Source: Alphaproteobacteria bacterium (GTDB lineage: Bacteria; Pseudomonadota; Alphaproteobacteria; RF32; CAG-239). Taken from it: a DNA stretch of 64,000 nucleotides. Location: contig CAAGHP010000013.1 of assembly GCA_900769705.1 (NCBI GenBank), positions 62,001-126,000 on the forward strand. Reading direction: 5' to 3'. The notes under the pieces are model-generated. The model searched no databases and was not told where the DNA came from. It was given only the letters and a program-made list of their open reading frames with translations. Positions 17,165 to 26,801 of this stretch are shown here, piece by piece (the first letter of the stretch is position 1; the number at the start of each line of letters is the position of its first letter). Both the position numbers and the translations under genes were made by a program.

Positions 17165-19363
17165 ATGGATAATATGTTATCAAAAGAAGAAATTTCGGCT
17201 ATAGTTGAAGGTAATCACGGCAATGTTTTTGCAGTGTTGGGCATTCATCGCAACAAGGGTACCAAAAAAGTGTTTATCCGCGCCTATCAGCCGTTTGCTT
17301 CGTCTATTGAAGTTGTTGATAAACAAGGCGTGTCGCTTGGTCAGATGGAAAAAATAGACGAGAGAGGATTTTTTCAGATAAACTTTGATAAAACAGAAGA
17401 TTTTGTGTATCATTTCAGAATTATCAATGACAAAGGCCATGTTTATGAAGCCGAAGATACCTACCGTTTTCCGGCTACAATCGGCGATATTGATGAATAT
17501 TTGTTTGCTCAGGGAAATCACCGCGATATTTATAAAAAGCTGGGTTCGCATTTAATGGAAATTGACGGCGTAAAAGGCGTGGCTTTTGCAGTGTGGGCGC
17601 CAAACGCCAAACGTGTGTCGGTTATTGGCAGCTTTAATAACTGGGACGGCCGTATAAATGTGATGCGCAAGCATGTTAACTGCGGTGTGTGGGATATCTT
17701 TATTCCGGGACTGGTAGAAGGCGAGTATTATAAGTTTGAAATAAAAACACAGGATAACAGAATTTTAACAAAATCAGACCCGGTGGGAACATACGCCGAA
17801 GTGCGTCCGAATACAGCGTCTATTGTGTATGATATCAATCATTATCAATGGAATGACGGCGAGTGGATGAAATACCGCGAAAACAGCAATACTTACGACC
17901 GTCCGATGTCTATTTATGAAGTGCATTTAGGCTCTTGGCGCCGCAAAGGCGATAACGGCAGCGAGTTTTTGACTTACCGCGAATTTGCCGAAAGACTGGT
18001 GCCGTATGTCAGCAATATGGGGTTTACTCATGTAGAATTTTTACCGTTGTGCGAGCATCCGCTTGACGCTTCTTGGGGCTATCAAATAACCGGCTTGTTT
18101 GCTCCGACTTCGCGTTTTGGCACGCCGGACGATTTCCGCTATATGATTGATAAATTCCACCAAGCAGGTATCAGCGTTATTATGGACTGGGTTCCGGCGC
18201 ACTTCCCAAAAGATGCTCACGGCTTGGCAGAGTTTGACGGCACCTGCTTATATGAACATTCTGACCCGCGTAAAGGTGAGCATAAAGATTGGGGAACAAA
18301 AATTTATAACTACGGGCGCACCGAAGTTTGCAATTTGTTGTGCGCCAGCGCTTTGTATTGGCTCAAAGAGTTTCATATTGACGGTTTGCGCGTTGATGCG
18401 GTGGCTTCTATGCTGTATTTGGATTATTCGCGTAAACAAGGTGAATGGGTGCCGAATGTTTACGGAGGCAATGAAAATCTGGAGGCAATCGCCTTTATTC
18501 GTAAAATGAATGAAATGGTTTATACTCAGACTAAGGGAACAATTACCTGTGCCGAAGAGTCAACGGCATGGCCGATGGTTTCGCGTCCGGTTTCCGCGGG
18601 AGGTTTGGGATTCGGCTATAAATGGAATATGGGCTGGATGAACGATACATTGCGCTACATCAGCCACGAGCCAGTACACCGCAAATATCATCACGGCTTG
18701 CTGACATTTGGTTTGCTCTATGCGTTTAACGAGAACTTTATTCTGCCGATTTCTCATGATGAAGTTGTGCATGGCAAAGGCTCTATGCTGGAAAAAATGC
18801 CGGGTGATGAGTGGCAGAAATTTGCCAATCTGCGTGCTTATTACGGCTTTATGTGGACGCATCCGGGGAAAAAACTTTTGTTTATGGGTAATGAATTCGG
18901 ACAAGATTGGGAATGGAACAGCGAAGAAAGCCTACGCTGGTTCTTGCTGGATTATCCGATGTATAAAGGCATGCAAAACTGTGTGCGCGATTTGAATTTG
19001 ATGTATAAAGGCAACGAACCGCTATATGAAGAAGATTTTGACTCCCGTGGTTTTGAATGGATAGACCATTCAAATTGTGATGACAGCGTGATATCTTATA
19101 TCCGTAAAGGGCATAATCCTGATGATTATCTGGTGGTTGTCTGCAACTTTACTCCTGTTGTACGCCATAATTATCGGATAGGTGTCAGCGAAGCTTGCTC
19201 TTATCAAGAAATTTTTAATAGCGATGATAAAAATTATTGGGGCGGAGGTGTGCGCAATGAAGGACCTCAACAGGCACAGAATTTTGGCGTTAGCGGCAGA
19301 CCGTATTCAATAGAGTTGGTATTACCTCCGCTTTCTACCATTGTACTGAAGCCTGTTCGCTAA
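17165..19363 (+). CDS. glgB: 1,4-alpha-glucan branching enzyme
   Basis: A 732-residue GH13 branching enzyme with the full-length layout. There is an N-terminal extra domain (about 5-110), CBM48 (about 125-210, 'FAVWAPNAKRVSVIGSFNNW'), the catalytic barrel and a C-terminal beta domain. Catalytic residues are visible as Asp411 (GLRVDAVASM), Glu464 (CAEEST) and Asp532 (ISHDEVVHGKGSM). It makes alpha-1,6 branches in glycogen. First gene of a glgB-glgX-malQ operon; glgA and glgC are not in the window. Confidence 0.96.
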   Translation: MDNMLSKEEISAIVEGNHGNVFAVLGIHRNKGTKKVFIRAYQPFASSIEVVDKQGVSLGQMEKIDERGFFQINFDKTEDFVYHFRIINDKGHVYEAEDTYRFPATIGDIDEYLFAQGNHRDIYKKLGSHLMEIDGVKGVAFAVWAPNAKRVSVIGSFNNWDGRINVMRKHVNCGVWDIFIPGLVEGEYYKFEIKTQDNRILTKSDPVGTYAEVRPNTASIVYDINHYQWNDGEWMKYRENSNTYDRPMSIYEVHLGSWRRKGDNGSEFLTYREFAERLVPYVSNMGFTHVEFLPLCEHPLDASWGYQITGLFAPTSRFGTPDDFRYMIDKFHQAGISVIMDWVPAHFPKDAHGLAEFDGTCLYEHSDPRKGEHKDWGTKIYNYGRTEVCNLLCASALYWLKEFHIDGLRVDAVASMLYLDYSRKQGEWVPNVYGGNENLEAIAFIRKMNEMVYTQTKGTITCAEESTAWPMVSRPVSAGGLGFGYKWNMGWMNDTLRYISHEPVHRKYHHGLLTFGLLYAFNENFILPISHDEVVHGKGSMLEKMPGDEWQKFANLRAYYGFMWTHPGKKLLFMGNEFGQDWEWNSEESLRWFLLDYPMYKGMQNCVRDLNLMYKGNEPLYEEDFDSRGFEWIDHSNCDDSVISYIRKGHNPDDYLVVVCNFTPVVRHNYRIGVSEACSYQEIFNSDDKNYWGGGVRNEGPQQAQNFGVSGRPYSIELVLPPLSTIVLKPVR

Positions 19364-19385
19364 AACAACAACGTAAGGAAATTAA

Positions 19386-21473
19386 ATGAACAAAGACATA
19401 AAAGTTTTGAATGGCAGCCCGTATCCGCTGGGGGCTGTGTGTGATGAAAAAGGCGTAAATTTTGCGTTGTTTTCAGCTAATGCCGAAAAAGTTGAGCTTT
19501 GTTTATTTGATGAAAGCGGTGCTAAAGAGCTGCAGCGTTTTCCGATTTTGGAAAATGACAATAATATTTGGCATATTTATTTGGAGGGTGCTAAAGCCGG
19601 CCAACTTTACGGCTATCGGGTTTACGGGCCGTACGAGCCGTTAAAGGGAAAGCGCTTTAATCCGAATAAACTACTGATGGATCCGTACGCTAAAAAGCTG
19701 AGTGGAGAAATTATTTGGCATAAAGCTTTGTTCGGCTATGACACGGAAAGCGCCGATAAAGATTTGTCGTTCAGTACGCTGGACAGCGCTCCGTATGTGC
19801 CAAAGTCCGTTGTGACTGAGGACACGTTTGATTGGAAAAATGACAAAGCGCCGAAAATCGGCAGCGGCAAACGCGTGATTTATGAAATGCATGTCGGCGG
19901 ATATACTAAACTGCACCCGAAAGTGGAGGCGGCAGAACGCGGTAAATTTTTAGGCTTAGGCGCCAAAAGTGTGATAAACTATCTGAATTGGCTGGGTATC
20001 ACATCGGTTGAACTGCTGCCGGTGTTTGCTTTTTTTGGTGAAAAACACGGTATGTATATTGACAACTACTGGGGCTATGAAACGCTTTCGTATTTTGCGC
20101 CGGAAGCAAAATATATGGTAGAAAACAATCCGGATGAATTTAAGCAGATGGTTAAAACTCTGCACGCCGCCGGCAAAGAAGTTATTTTGGATGTGGTTTA
20201 TAATCATACTATTGAAGGCAACCAAATGGGGCCGACTTTGTGTTACCGCGGAATAGACAACGAAAGCTATTATACCCTGCAGGAAAATCCGCGCTATTAT
20301 TTTGACAGCACAGGCTGCGGCGCTTCATTTAATCTGCAGAATCCGTATGTATTGACTTTGGTTATGGACTCAATGCGCTATTGGGCTGAAAAAATGCATG
20401 TTGACGGTTTCCGCTTGGATTTAGCTTCAAGCCTGAGCCGAGTTCGCGGCGAGTTTACTCAGGACAGCGGTTTTTTACTGGCGGCGCGTCAGGATGAAGT
20501 TTTGCGCAAAGTCAAGATGATTGTTGAGCCGTGGGACGCTACTATGGACGGTTACCGTATTGGCGGATTTCCTCCGTCGTGGCATGAATGGAACGACCGT
20601 TATCGCGATGTGGTGCGGCGTTTTTGGCGCGGCGACCGCAAACAGGTCGGTGAATTAGCAAGCCGTTTATCCGGTTCCAGCGATATTTTCGGCTATGCCA
20701 ACCGCGATATAGACAGTAGCGTCAACTTTTTAACCTCGCATGACGGTTTTACGCTGCATGATTTAGTCAGTTATAACGAAAAACACAATATGGTAAACGG
20801 CGAAAACAACCGCGACGGCAACGATGCTAACTGGAGCTGGAACTCCGGAGCTGAGGGCAATACGGAAAAGCATTCGGTTATTGAAAACCGTAACTTACGC
20901 ACCAGAGCTATGCTGGCTACGCTTCTAATGTCATTCGGTACGCCGATGATTGTGGCCGGCGACGAATTTGGCAACACACAGTTCGGCAACAATAATCCGT
21001 ATTGTCAGGATAATGTTCTGACTTGGCTTGTCTGGCAGGCTATCCGGCAGCAGGATAGGGATTTGGTTCGCTATGTGCGTCGTCTGATTCAGCTGCGGCA
21101 AAAAATGGATGTGTTTGCGCGCAAGAAGTTTTTCAGCGGTAAGCTGATAGAAAAATATGCTCGCTATGACGTGAAAGATATTATGTGGTACCGTGAAGAC
21201 GGTGTGGAATTTCAAAATCCGGATTGGTATATGGAAGATAGAAAAAGTTTGGCTTGTTTGATTTACGGCGAGCCGGCTGCGTATTTTATTATTTATAATG
21301 CCAATGACAGGCCGATGAACTGGATATTGCCGGATTTTTTACAAAGAACAAAAGTTTTGTTAGCATTGGACAGCAGCGAACAAATTAAGCCGGACACGCC
21401 GATAGAGACTGAAAAAGTTGAAGTGCCGGAATGGTCGGTATGGATATTGGATTTGAAAAAACCGGAGAAATAA
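19386..21473 (+). CDS. glgX: Glycogen debranching enzyme
   Basis: A 695-residue GH13 enzyme of the GlgX/isoamylase group. It has an N-terminal CBM48-like domain ('GVNFALFSANAEKVELCLFD') and the blocks 'MHVDGFRLDLASSLSR', 'MIVEPWDA' and 'LTSHDGFTLHDLVSYNEKHN'. It removes short alpha-1,6 branches from phosphorylase-limit glycogen. The gene lies 22 bp after glgB, and its TAA abuts the malQ ATG. Confidence 0.94.
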   Translation: MNKDIKVLNGSPYPLGAVCDEKGVNFALFSANAEKVELCLFDESGAKELQRFPILENDNNIWHIYLEGAKAGQLYGYRVYGPYEPLKGKRFNPNKLLMDPYAKKLSGEIIWHKALFGYDTESADKDLSFSTLDSAPYVPKSVVTEDTFDWKNDKAPKIGSGKRVIYEMHVGGYTKLHPKVEAAERGKFLGLGAKSVINYLNWLGITSVELLPVFAFFGEKHGMYIDNYWGYETLSYFAPEAKYMVENNPDEFKQMVKTLHAAGKEVILDVVYNHTIEGNQMGPTLCYRGIDNESYYTLQENPRYYFDSTGCGASFNLQNPYVLTLVMDSMRYWAEKMHVDGFRLDLASSLSRVRGEFTQDSGFLLAARQDEVLRKVKMIVEPWDATMDGYRIGGFPPSWHEWNDRYRDVVRRFWRGDRKQVGELASRLSGSSDIFGYANRDIDSSVNFLTSHDGFTLHDLVSYNEKHNMVNGENNRDGNDANWSWNSGAEGNTEKHSVIENRNLRTRAMLATLLMSFGTPMIVAGDEFGNTQFGNNNPYCQDNVLTWLVWQAIRQQDRDLVRYVRRLIQLRQKMDVFARKKFFSGKLIEKYARYDVKDIMWYREDGVEFQNPDWYMEDRKSLACLIYGEPAAYFIIYNANDRPMNWILPDFLQRTKVLLALDSSEQIKPDTPIETEKVEVPEWSVWILDLKKPEK

Positions 21474-23609
21474 ATGCAGAACAGTTGGAATTTGTTGTTA
21501 GACAGATTAGGTATTGCCAAAAGCTATACCGATGCTGCTCAAAACCGCAGAGAATATGTGACAGATGATGAAACTTTACTTAAAATGGTAAATTATCTGG
21601 GCTTTAAGCTGGATAAAATTGAAGACAGCGACAAGTTGCTGGCAAAGCTTGAAAAAGAACGATGGCTGTATGCTTTGGAGCCGATTTATGTGCTGCGTTA
21701 TAATGCTCTTAAATTTGATGTAGTGCTGCCAAAAAATGATGTCGAATGTATCGAGATTGTATTTAAAAATCAACAAACCGGTGATGAGCCGAATGTGCTG
21801 TATTCATACAAAATTATTGAAGAAAAAATGCTGGGGCGCAAAGAATACGCCCGCGTGGAAATCAAGCTGGATAATATTTTGGAACCGGCATATTATGAAG
21901 TGGATTTAACGGCAGGCAGCAGCAAGTCGCATACTGTTTTGGCTGTTACGCCTGATAAATGCTATGAACCGGAATATTTGCGGAATCATAAGATTTGGGG
22001 GATGGCAGTTCAACTTTATTCTTTAACCAGCAAGCGCAATTGGGGTGTCGGCGATTTTACGGATTTGTCCGATTTGGTAAATTTGTGTGCGCGGCAAGGA
22101 GCAAATATTATCGGCTTAAATCCACTGAATGTTCTGTTTCATGATTTTCCCGAAAATGCCAGCCCGTATTCTTCTATCAGCCGCTTGTTTTTGAATCCGA
22201 TTTATATAGATGTGGAAAAAGTAAACGGCTATAAGCCAGAATATTTGGCCGGCAAAGAAGCTGAGTTAGAACAGCTGAGAGCGGCGGAAAATATTGATTA
22301 TACCGGCGTGTATAATTTCAAAATGCAGATTTTGCAAAAGATTTATGATTCCACGTTTGCTAAGTTGGAAAAGTCGGCGGTGTATCAAAAATTTGAAAAG
22401 AAAAATAAAGAAGATTTAGAAAACTTGGCAACTTATCAGGCTCTTTATTCGTCGCTTTGCCATTCGGTTTACGGCGGGTGGCGTGCTTGGCCGAAAGAAT
22501 TTAAAAATCCTCAGTCGCCGGAAGTTAAAAAGTTTAGAGCAGAAAATCGCAAGGCTGTGAATTTTTTTAAGTTTCTGCAATATTGGGCGGAAAAGCAGCT
22601 TGAAGACGTGCAAAAAGAAATTGAACAGTGCGGCCTGAAAATCGGTTTGTACCGAGATTTGCCGGTTGGATTGTGCAAAGACAGCGCCGAGCTGTGGAGC
22701 GAAAATGAGTTGTTTATTAAAGACTGTGGGGCAGGTGCTCCGCCGGATATTTTCTTCCCGACAGGGCAAAAATGGTGCTTGGGCGCGTTTAATCCGTATA
22801 AGCTGAAAGCTAATGCCTATCGCCCGTTTATCAAAATTTTGCAGGCGGCAATGACAAACGCCGGCGCAATCCGCATAGACCATGTGATGAGCCTGCAGCG
22901 CTTGTATATTATTCCTGATGATTCAGCAAAAGGCACATACATTTATTATCCGTTTGCCGATATGCTGGGAATTTTAGCGCTGGAAAGCCATTTGCACAAA
23001 TGTATGGTGGTGGGCGAAAGCATCGGCAATGTGCCGGAAGGTTTTATTGAGGCTATACAAGAGCGCGAAGTGTATTCGCTGAGCGTGCTGTGGTCAGAGC
23101 GCTGGAACGGAAACGGACCATTTAAGCTGCCGCAGGATTTTGCACCGCACACATTCTGCTCTATCGGTACGCACGATATGGCACCGCTCAAAATGCGCTG
23201 GTTCGGCGGCGATATTGAAACCATGTATAACCTGAAAATGCTGACTGCGGAAGAGCGGCAAAATCAATATAAGGGCAGAGAAGCGGAACGCCGCTGTCTA
23301 CTGGACGCTTTGGACTATACTCATTCATGGTCGGCAGATCGCGTAAGGCAATGTGACTGCTTATACGGTGAAGGTTATCCAAACGGCATAATGGAAGCTA
23401 CGGAGCGGTATTTATCTTCCAGTGCTTGTGCTGTATTTTTAGCACAGCCGGAAGATATTTTTGGTGTAAATGTGCTGCAGAATCTGCCTGGTACGGATAG
23501 GGATAAGCATCCGAATTGGCGCCGTAAATTACCTGTAAAGCTGGAAGATTTTGAACAAAATGATGATTTTAGTCGTGCTGTTGCCGCAATAGGGAGAAAA
23601 CTCGTTTGA
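21474..23609 (+). CDS. malQ: 4-alpha-glucanotransferase (amylomaltase)
   Basis: A 711-residue GH77 enzyme of the long bacterial type with an N-terminal extension of about 150 residues. Catalytic blocks seen: 'RIDHVMSLQRLYIIP' (nucleophile Asp), 'VVGESIGNVPEG' (acid/base Glu) and 'GTHDMAPLKMRWFGGD'. It transfers maltodextrin segments, feeding glucose and longer chains back to glycogen breakdown. ATG 21474 directly follows the glgX stop, so translation is probably coupled. Confidence 0.94.
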   Translation: MQNSWNLLLDRLGIAKSYTDAAQNRREYVTDDETLLKMVNYLGFKLDKIEDSDKLLAKLEKERWLYALEPIYVLRYNALKFDVVLPKNDVECIEIVFKNQQTGDEPNVLYSYKIIEEKMLGRKEYARVEIKLDNILEPAYYEVDLTAGSSKSHTVLAVTPDKCYEPEYLRNHKIWGMAVQLYSLTSKRNWGVGDFTDLSDLVNLCARQGANIIGLNPLNVLFHDFPENASPYSSISRLFLNPIYIDVEKVNGYKPEYLAGKEAELEQLRAAENIDYTGVYNFKMQILQKIYDSTFAKLEKSAVYQKFEKKNKEDLENLATYQALYSSLCHSVYGGWRAWPKEFKNPQSPEVKKFRAENRKAVNFFKFLQYWAEKQLEDVQKEIEQCGLKIGLYRDLPVGLCKDSAELWSENELFIKDCGAGAPPDIFFPTGQKWCLGAFNPYKLKANAYRPFIKILQAAMTNAGAIRIDHVMSLQRLYIIPDDSAKGTYIYYPFADMLGILALESHLHKCMVVGESIGNVPEGFIEAIQEREVYSLSVLWSERWNGNGPFKLPQDFAPHTFCSIGTHDMAPLKMRWFGGDIETMYNLKMLTAEERQNQYKGREAERRCLLDALDYTHSWSADRVRQCDCLYGEGYPNGIMEATERYLSSSACAVFLAQPEDIFGVNVLQNLPGTDRDKHPNWRRKLPVKLEDFEQNDDFSRAVAAIGRKLV

Positions 23610-23643
23610 TGATGGTCTGCTACTTTAAAATAGGGAGCTTAAA

Positions 23644-24153
23644 ATGAAAAAATTGATGTTATGGTCTTTGTGCAGTTTAGCCTTTTTTGCCTATTCAGCC
23701 GCTGCTAAAGAAAAAATATTGACGGCAGATGATATAAAATGCAGTGCAGATGAAAGCTACTGCGAAAATGCCGAGGGGCGTCCGCTGACCGGCAAAGTTT
23801 CGCGCTACAACGGCGAAAACAAGGTGCTGCAAAACTATAAAACCGGCTTGCTTAGCGGATTGACCACGGTTTGGAACGCCGAGGGCAAAATAGTCAGCAA
23901 AACATATTATAAATACGGGCAGAAAAATGGAATTGAACGATTTTATTATGACAATCGCACCATTAAATCTGCTGTGGAATATAAAGACGGAAAATTGCAT
24001 GGACGCGTTGACTATTACACCGAAAAAGGCAAGCTAAAAGGGCGTTTGAGCTATAAAAACGGATATTTTGAAAAGGGCTACTGCGTGGTTGACGGGCAAA
24101 AACAAGAAATCAGAGCCGCACGTACAACCGAAATTATGACATGCGGGGATTGA
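23644..24153 (+). CDS. Secreted MORN/YwqK-like repeat protein
   Basis: A 169-residue protein with a signal peptide (cleavage near AAA-K, about residue 20). About four MORN-like repeats follow: 'YYKYGQKNGIERFYYDN', 'EYKDGKLHGRVDYYTEKGK', 'LSYKNGYFEKGY'. Such repeats occur in periplasmic or surface proteins and in YwqK-type putative antitoxins; here the signal peptide argues for the envelope. Cys pairs near both ends may form disulfides. Its TGA overlaps the next ATG (TGATG-type junction at 24151-24155). Confidence 0.75.
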   Translation: MKKLMLWSLCSLAFFAYSAAAKEKILTADDIKCSADESYCENAEGRPLTGKVSRYNGENKVLQNYKTGLLSGLTTVWNAEGKIVSKTYYKYGQKNGIERFYYDNRTIKSAVEYKDGKLHGRVDYYTEKGKLKGRLSYKNGYFEKGYCVVDGQKQEIRAARTTEIMTCGD

Positions 24154-25010
24154 TGAAAACTGGTTTGGTTTTAGAGGGCGGAGCGCAACGCGCCATATAT
24201 ACCGCTGGCGTTTTAGATGTTTTTATGGAAAACGGCATAACGTTTGACGGCGTTATCGGCGTTTCTGCCGGAGCAATTCACGGCTGTTCGTTTGTTTCGA
24301 GACAGCATCGGCGCAGCATTGATTATACTTTGGCTTATGCCGGAGATAAAAACTATATGAGCTGGTATTCATTTTTGACAACCGGAAATATGGTTAATGA
24401 GGAGTTTTGCTATCATACTCTGCCGGAAAAACTTTTTCCGTTTGACCACAAAACTTTTGAGGCAAACAACACTGATTTTTATGCTGTGTGCAGTAATTTG
24501 CAAACAGGGCAGGCGGAATATGTCAAATGCGCAAAAATGGATAAGACCGGGTTGGCCTATTTGCGGGCGTCGGCTTCTATGCCTTTTGTTTCGCGGATTT
24601 CAGAAATCGGCGGAAAAAAATATTTGGACGGCGGAATTTGCGACAGCATTCCTTTGCGCGCGTTTCAAAAAATGGGCTATGAGCGTTGCGTGGTGGTGCA
24701 AACCAGAGCCGCCGGATACCAAAAAAAGCCAAATAAGCTGGGGTGGCTGGCGCCGCTGGTGTATCGCAAATATCCAAAGTTTGCCGCCGCCATAAAAAAT
24801 AGGCATATAATGTATAACAACGAGCTGGAGCAGATTGAACAGGCGCAAAAAAACGGCGCGGCGTTTGTTATCCGTCCGAGTAAGAATGTTAAAATTCATC
24901 ATATGGAAACAGATAAAAAAGTGTTGCAGGCGGTTTATGACTTGGGGCGCGGCGACGCTATAAAACTTTTGCCGGAACTGAAAAAATTTTTAAAAGAGGC
25001 TAAAAAATAA
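24153..25010 (+). CDS. Patatin-like phospholipase (YjjU/RssA type)
   Basis: A 285-residue cytoplasmic serine hydrolase. Features: oxyanion Gly-rich loop (LEGGAQRAIYTAGVLD, about 6-21), nucleophile elbow GVSAG (about 38-42) and catalytic Asp in 'DGGICDSIP'. I chose ATG 24153, overlapping the upstream stop and preceded by GCGGGG, over ATG 24141, because the family begins MKTGLVLEGG. Probably hydrolyses phospholipid or lysophospholipid acyl esters. It is coupled to the next gene by a TAATG overlap at 25008-25012. Confidence 0.85.
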   Translation: MKTGLVLEGGAQRAIYTAGVLDVFMENGITFDGVIGVSAGAIHGCSFVSRQHRRSIDYTLAYAGDKNYMSWYSFLTTGNMVNEEFCYHTLPEKLFPFDHKTFEANNTDFYAVCSNLQTGQAEYVKCAKMDKTGLAYLRASASMPFVSRISEIGGKKYLDGGICDSIPLRAFQKMGYERCVVVQTRAAGYQKKPNKLGWLAPLVYRKYPKFAAAIKNRHIMYNNELEQIEQAQKNGAAFVIRPSKNVKIHHMETDKKVLQAVYDLGRGDAIKLLPELKKFLKEAKK

Positions 25011-25837
25011 TGCAGAATTTTACTTATCATACGCATAATCATGAACAAGATTTTGACGGACATCAAAGCGCCGAAGAAATGATTGCCGCCGCCGAAGAAA
25101 AAGGTTTTGCGGAAATCGGGGTTTCCAATCATTTGATATGTCATAAAAATTTGCGTATTGAAAACGGCTATCAGCCGATGTTTCGGCAAGATTTTAAGAG
25201 CGGTGAGGAGTGTTACAAAAAGCATATTGAGCTGATACGGCAAGCGGCGGAAAAACACCGTATAAAAGTGCGGGTCGGTTTTGAGGTGGATTTTTTCCCG
25301 TCGGCATATTGGCGTGATAATTTTGAAAAAATGCTCAAAAATCTGGACGTTGATTATCTTATTGGTTCAACGCATTTTATCCGCTCGGCAGACGAGAGTT
25401 TTTTGTGCAATATTTATCATATGAAATATCATCCGGATTTGCCGCAGCAGCCGGAATTTAAGGAATATCTGCGCAACTATTGGCGCAACATTGTCGCGGC
25501 TGTGGAAAGCGGATATTTTACTTTTATCGCCCATGTTGACTATATCACGATTTTTAATTTGTGCGTTGAGCCGGAATGGGACGAGTATAAATGGCGTGTG
25601 ATTGAGGCGTTGGCAAAGTATAAGCAGCCGTTTGAGCTGAACACCAGCGGCTATAACCGCATAGATATGCAGCACCCGACAACATGGATGTTAGAAGAGC
25701 TGAACAAACGCGGCGTACCGGTTATTATCAGCGACGACGCGCATGATGTTTCTATGCTGGGACAACACTTTGAACGTGCTGAAAAACTGCTTTCCGAGCT
25801 TGGCTACACCAATCGTTTCAACCCGTTTAAAGTGTAA
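25010..25837 (+). CDS. PHP-domain phosphatase, HisK/histidinol-phosphatase-like
   Basis: A 275-residue PHP-family protein. Metal ligands are visible in 'YHTHNHEQDFDGH' (residues 5-17) and 'GVSNHL', with 'GFEVDFFP', 'GSTHFI', 'HVDYITIF' and 'ISDDAHD' further on. PHP proteins of this length are histidinol phosphatases, but with no his genes nearby the substrate could be another phosphoester. Last gene of the MORN-patatin-PHP run; its end overlaps the convergent glycosyltransferase by 11 bp. Confidence 0.8.
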   Translation: MQNFTYHTHNHEQDFDGHQSAEEMIAAAEEKGFAEIGVSNHLICHKNLRIENGYQPMFRQDFKSGEECYKKHIELIRQAAEKHRIKVRVGFEVDFFPSAYWRDNFEKMLKNLDVDYLIGSTHFIRSADESFLCNIYHMKYHPDLPQQPEFKEYLRNYWRNIVAAVESGYFTFIAHVDYITIFNLCVEPEWDEYKWRVIEALAKYKQPFELNTSGYNRIDMQHPTTWMLEELNKRGVPVIISDDAHDVSMLGQHFERAEKLLSELGYTNRFNPFKV

Positions 25838-26798
25838 ATTTCAAAAGGGTGAAATGTTTGTGTAAAAATGCGTATATTGCAATTTTGCGCTTTAAGGAAA
25901 CATCAGAATAGCGGACAATCTTTTGATTGAACAGGTTTTGCAAATCAGACCGTAATTTTTCGTATAACTCTGTGTCTTTTTGCGGATTATATTTTTGGCA
26001 AAAATCATTTATAAACATGCCAAAAGCATACCTGCTGGCGATTTTGCGCAAAATCTTTTGCTCTTGCGGATACGTTTTAACAAGGTTGATAATTTCCGCC
26101 GGCAAAGCGGTGTATTCTTCTATACGCTTGTCGGAAAGAGGCTTTAAAGTTTGATTGTTGTCGCTTTGACGATAGGCGACAAGTTGATATTTGCAACAAA
26201 CGGCTTTTTTGCTTGCGAGCAATACGGCAATGTTGAAAAGCATGTCGTTAATAGCCGGAAGTTTAAGTGAAAAGTTAATGTTTTTAAGCAGTTCAGATTT
26301 GTATAATTTGCACCACATAAGGCTTTCTATTTTCTTTTTACGCAAAAATTTTGCTCTAAATGGCAAGGTGTAAACCGCGTCAAAATTTGCATGGTGTTTT
26401 TCTTTAAAAACATAATCGTCATCACCATAAAATTTTAGATAACTGCAACAGCTTATGTCAGATTGGCTTTTTTGCAAATTAGCATATAAAATTTCCAAAT
26501 ATTGGGGATGATATAAATCGTCATTGTCTAAAAACGCAACGTATTGCCCGTTTATGGCTTGCAACGCGCGGTTTCGGCTGGAACTTCCTCCGCCGTTTTG
26601 TTGGTTTATGATATGAAAACGGGCGTCTTTGGCGGCGTATTCTTTAAGAATTTGCGCTGAATTGTCGCTTGAGCCGTCGTTGACGCAAATGGCTTCCCAA
26701 TTTTTATAAGTTTGCGCCAACACGCTGTCCAAGCAAGCGCGCAGATATTTTTCCGCATTATAAACGGGAATGACAATAGAAATTAAAGGCTCGGTCAT
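25827..26798 (-). CDS. Family 2 glycosyltransferase
   Basis: A 323-residue GT-A fold transferase. The N-terminus 'ISIVIPVYNAEKYLRACLDS' and 'CVNDGSSDNS' form the nucleotide-sugar site, and 'FLDNDDLYHP' holds the metal-binding acidic motif (about residues 90-100). The C-terminal ~100 residues are helical and basic. Donor and acceptor are unknown. Fourth gene of a minus-strand operon (pip, GT32-like, GT4, GT2), 3 bp after the GT4 gene. Likely surface polysaccharide or LPS decoration. Confidence 0.88.
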   Translation of the reverse strand: MTEPLISIVIPVYNAEKYLRACLDSVLAQTYKNWEAICVNDGSSDNSAQILKEYAAKDARFHIINQQNGGGSSSRNRALQAINGQYVAFLDNDDLYHPQYLEILYANLQKSQSDISCCSYLKFYGDDDYVFKEKHHANFDAVYTLPFRAKFLRKKKIESLMWCKLYKSELLKNINFSLKLPAINDMLFNIAVLLASKKAVCCKYQLVAYRQSDNNQTLKPLSDKRIEEYTALPAEIINLVKTYPQEQKILRKIASRYAFGMFINDFCQKYNPQKDTELYEKLRSDLQNLFNQKIVRYSDVSLKRKIAIYAFLHKHFTLLKFTL

Positions 26799-26801
26799 AT
26801 C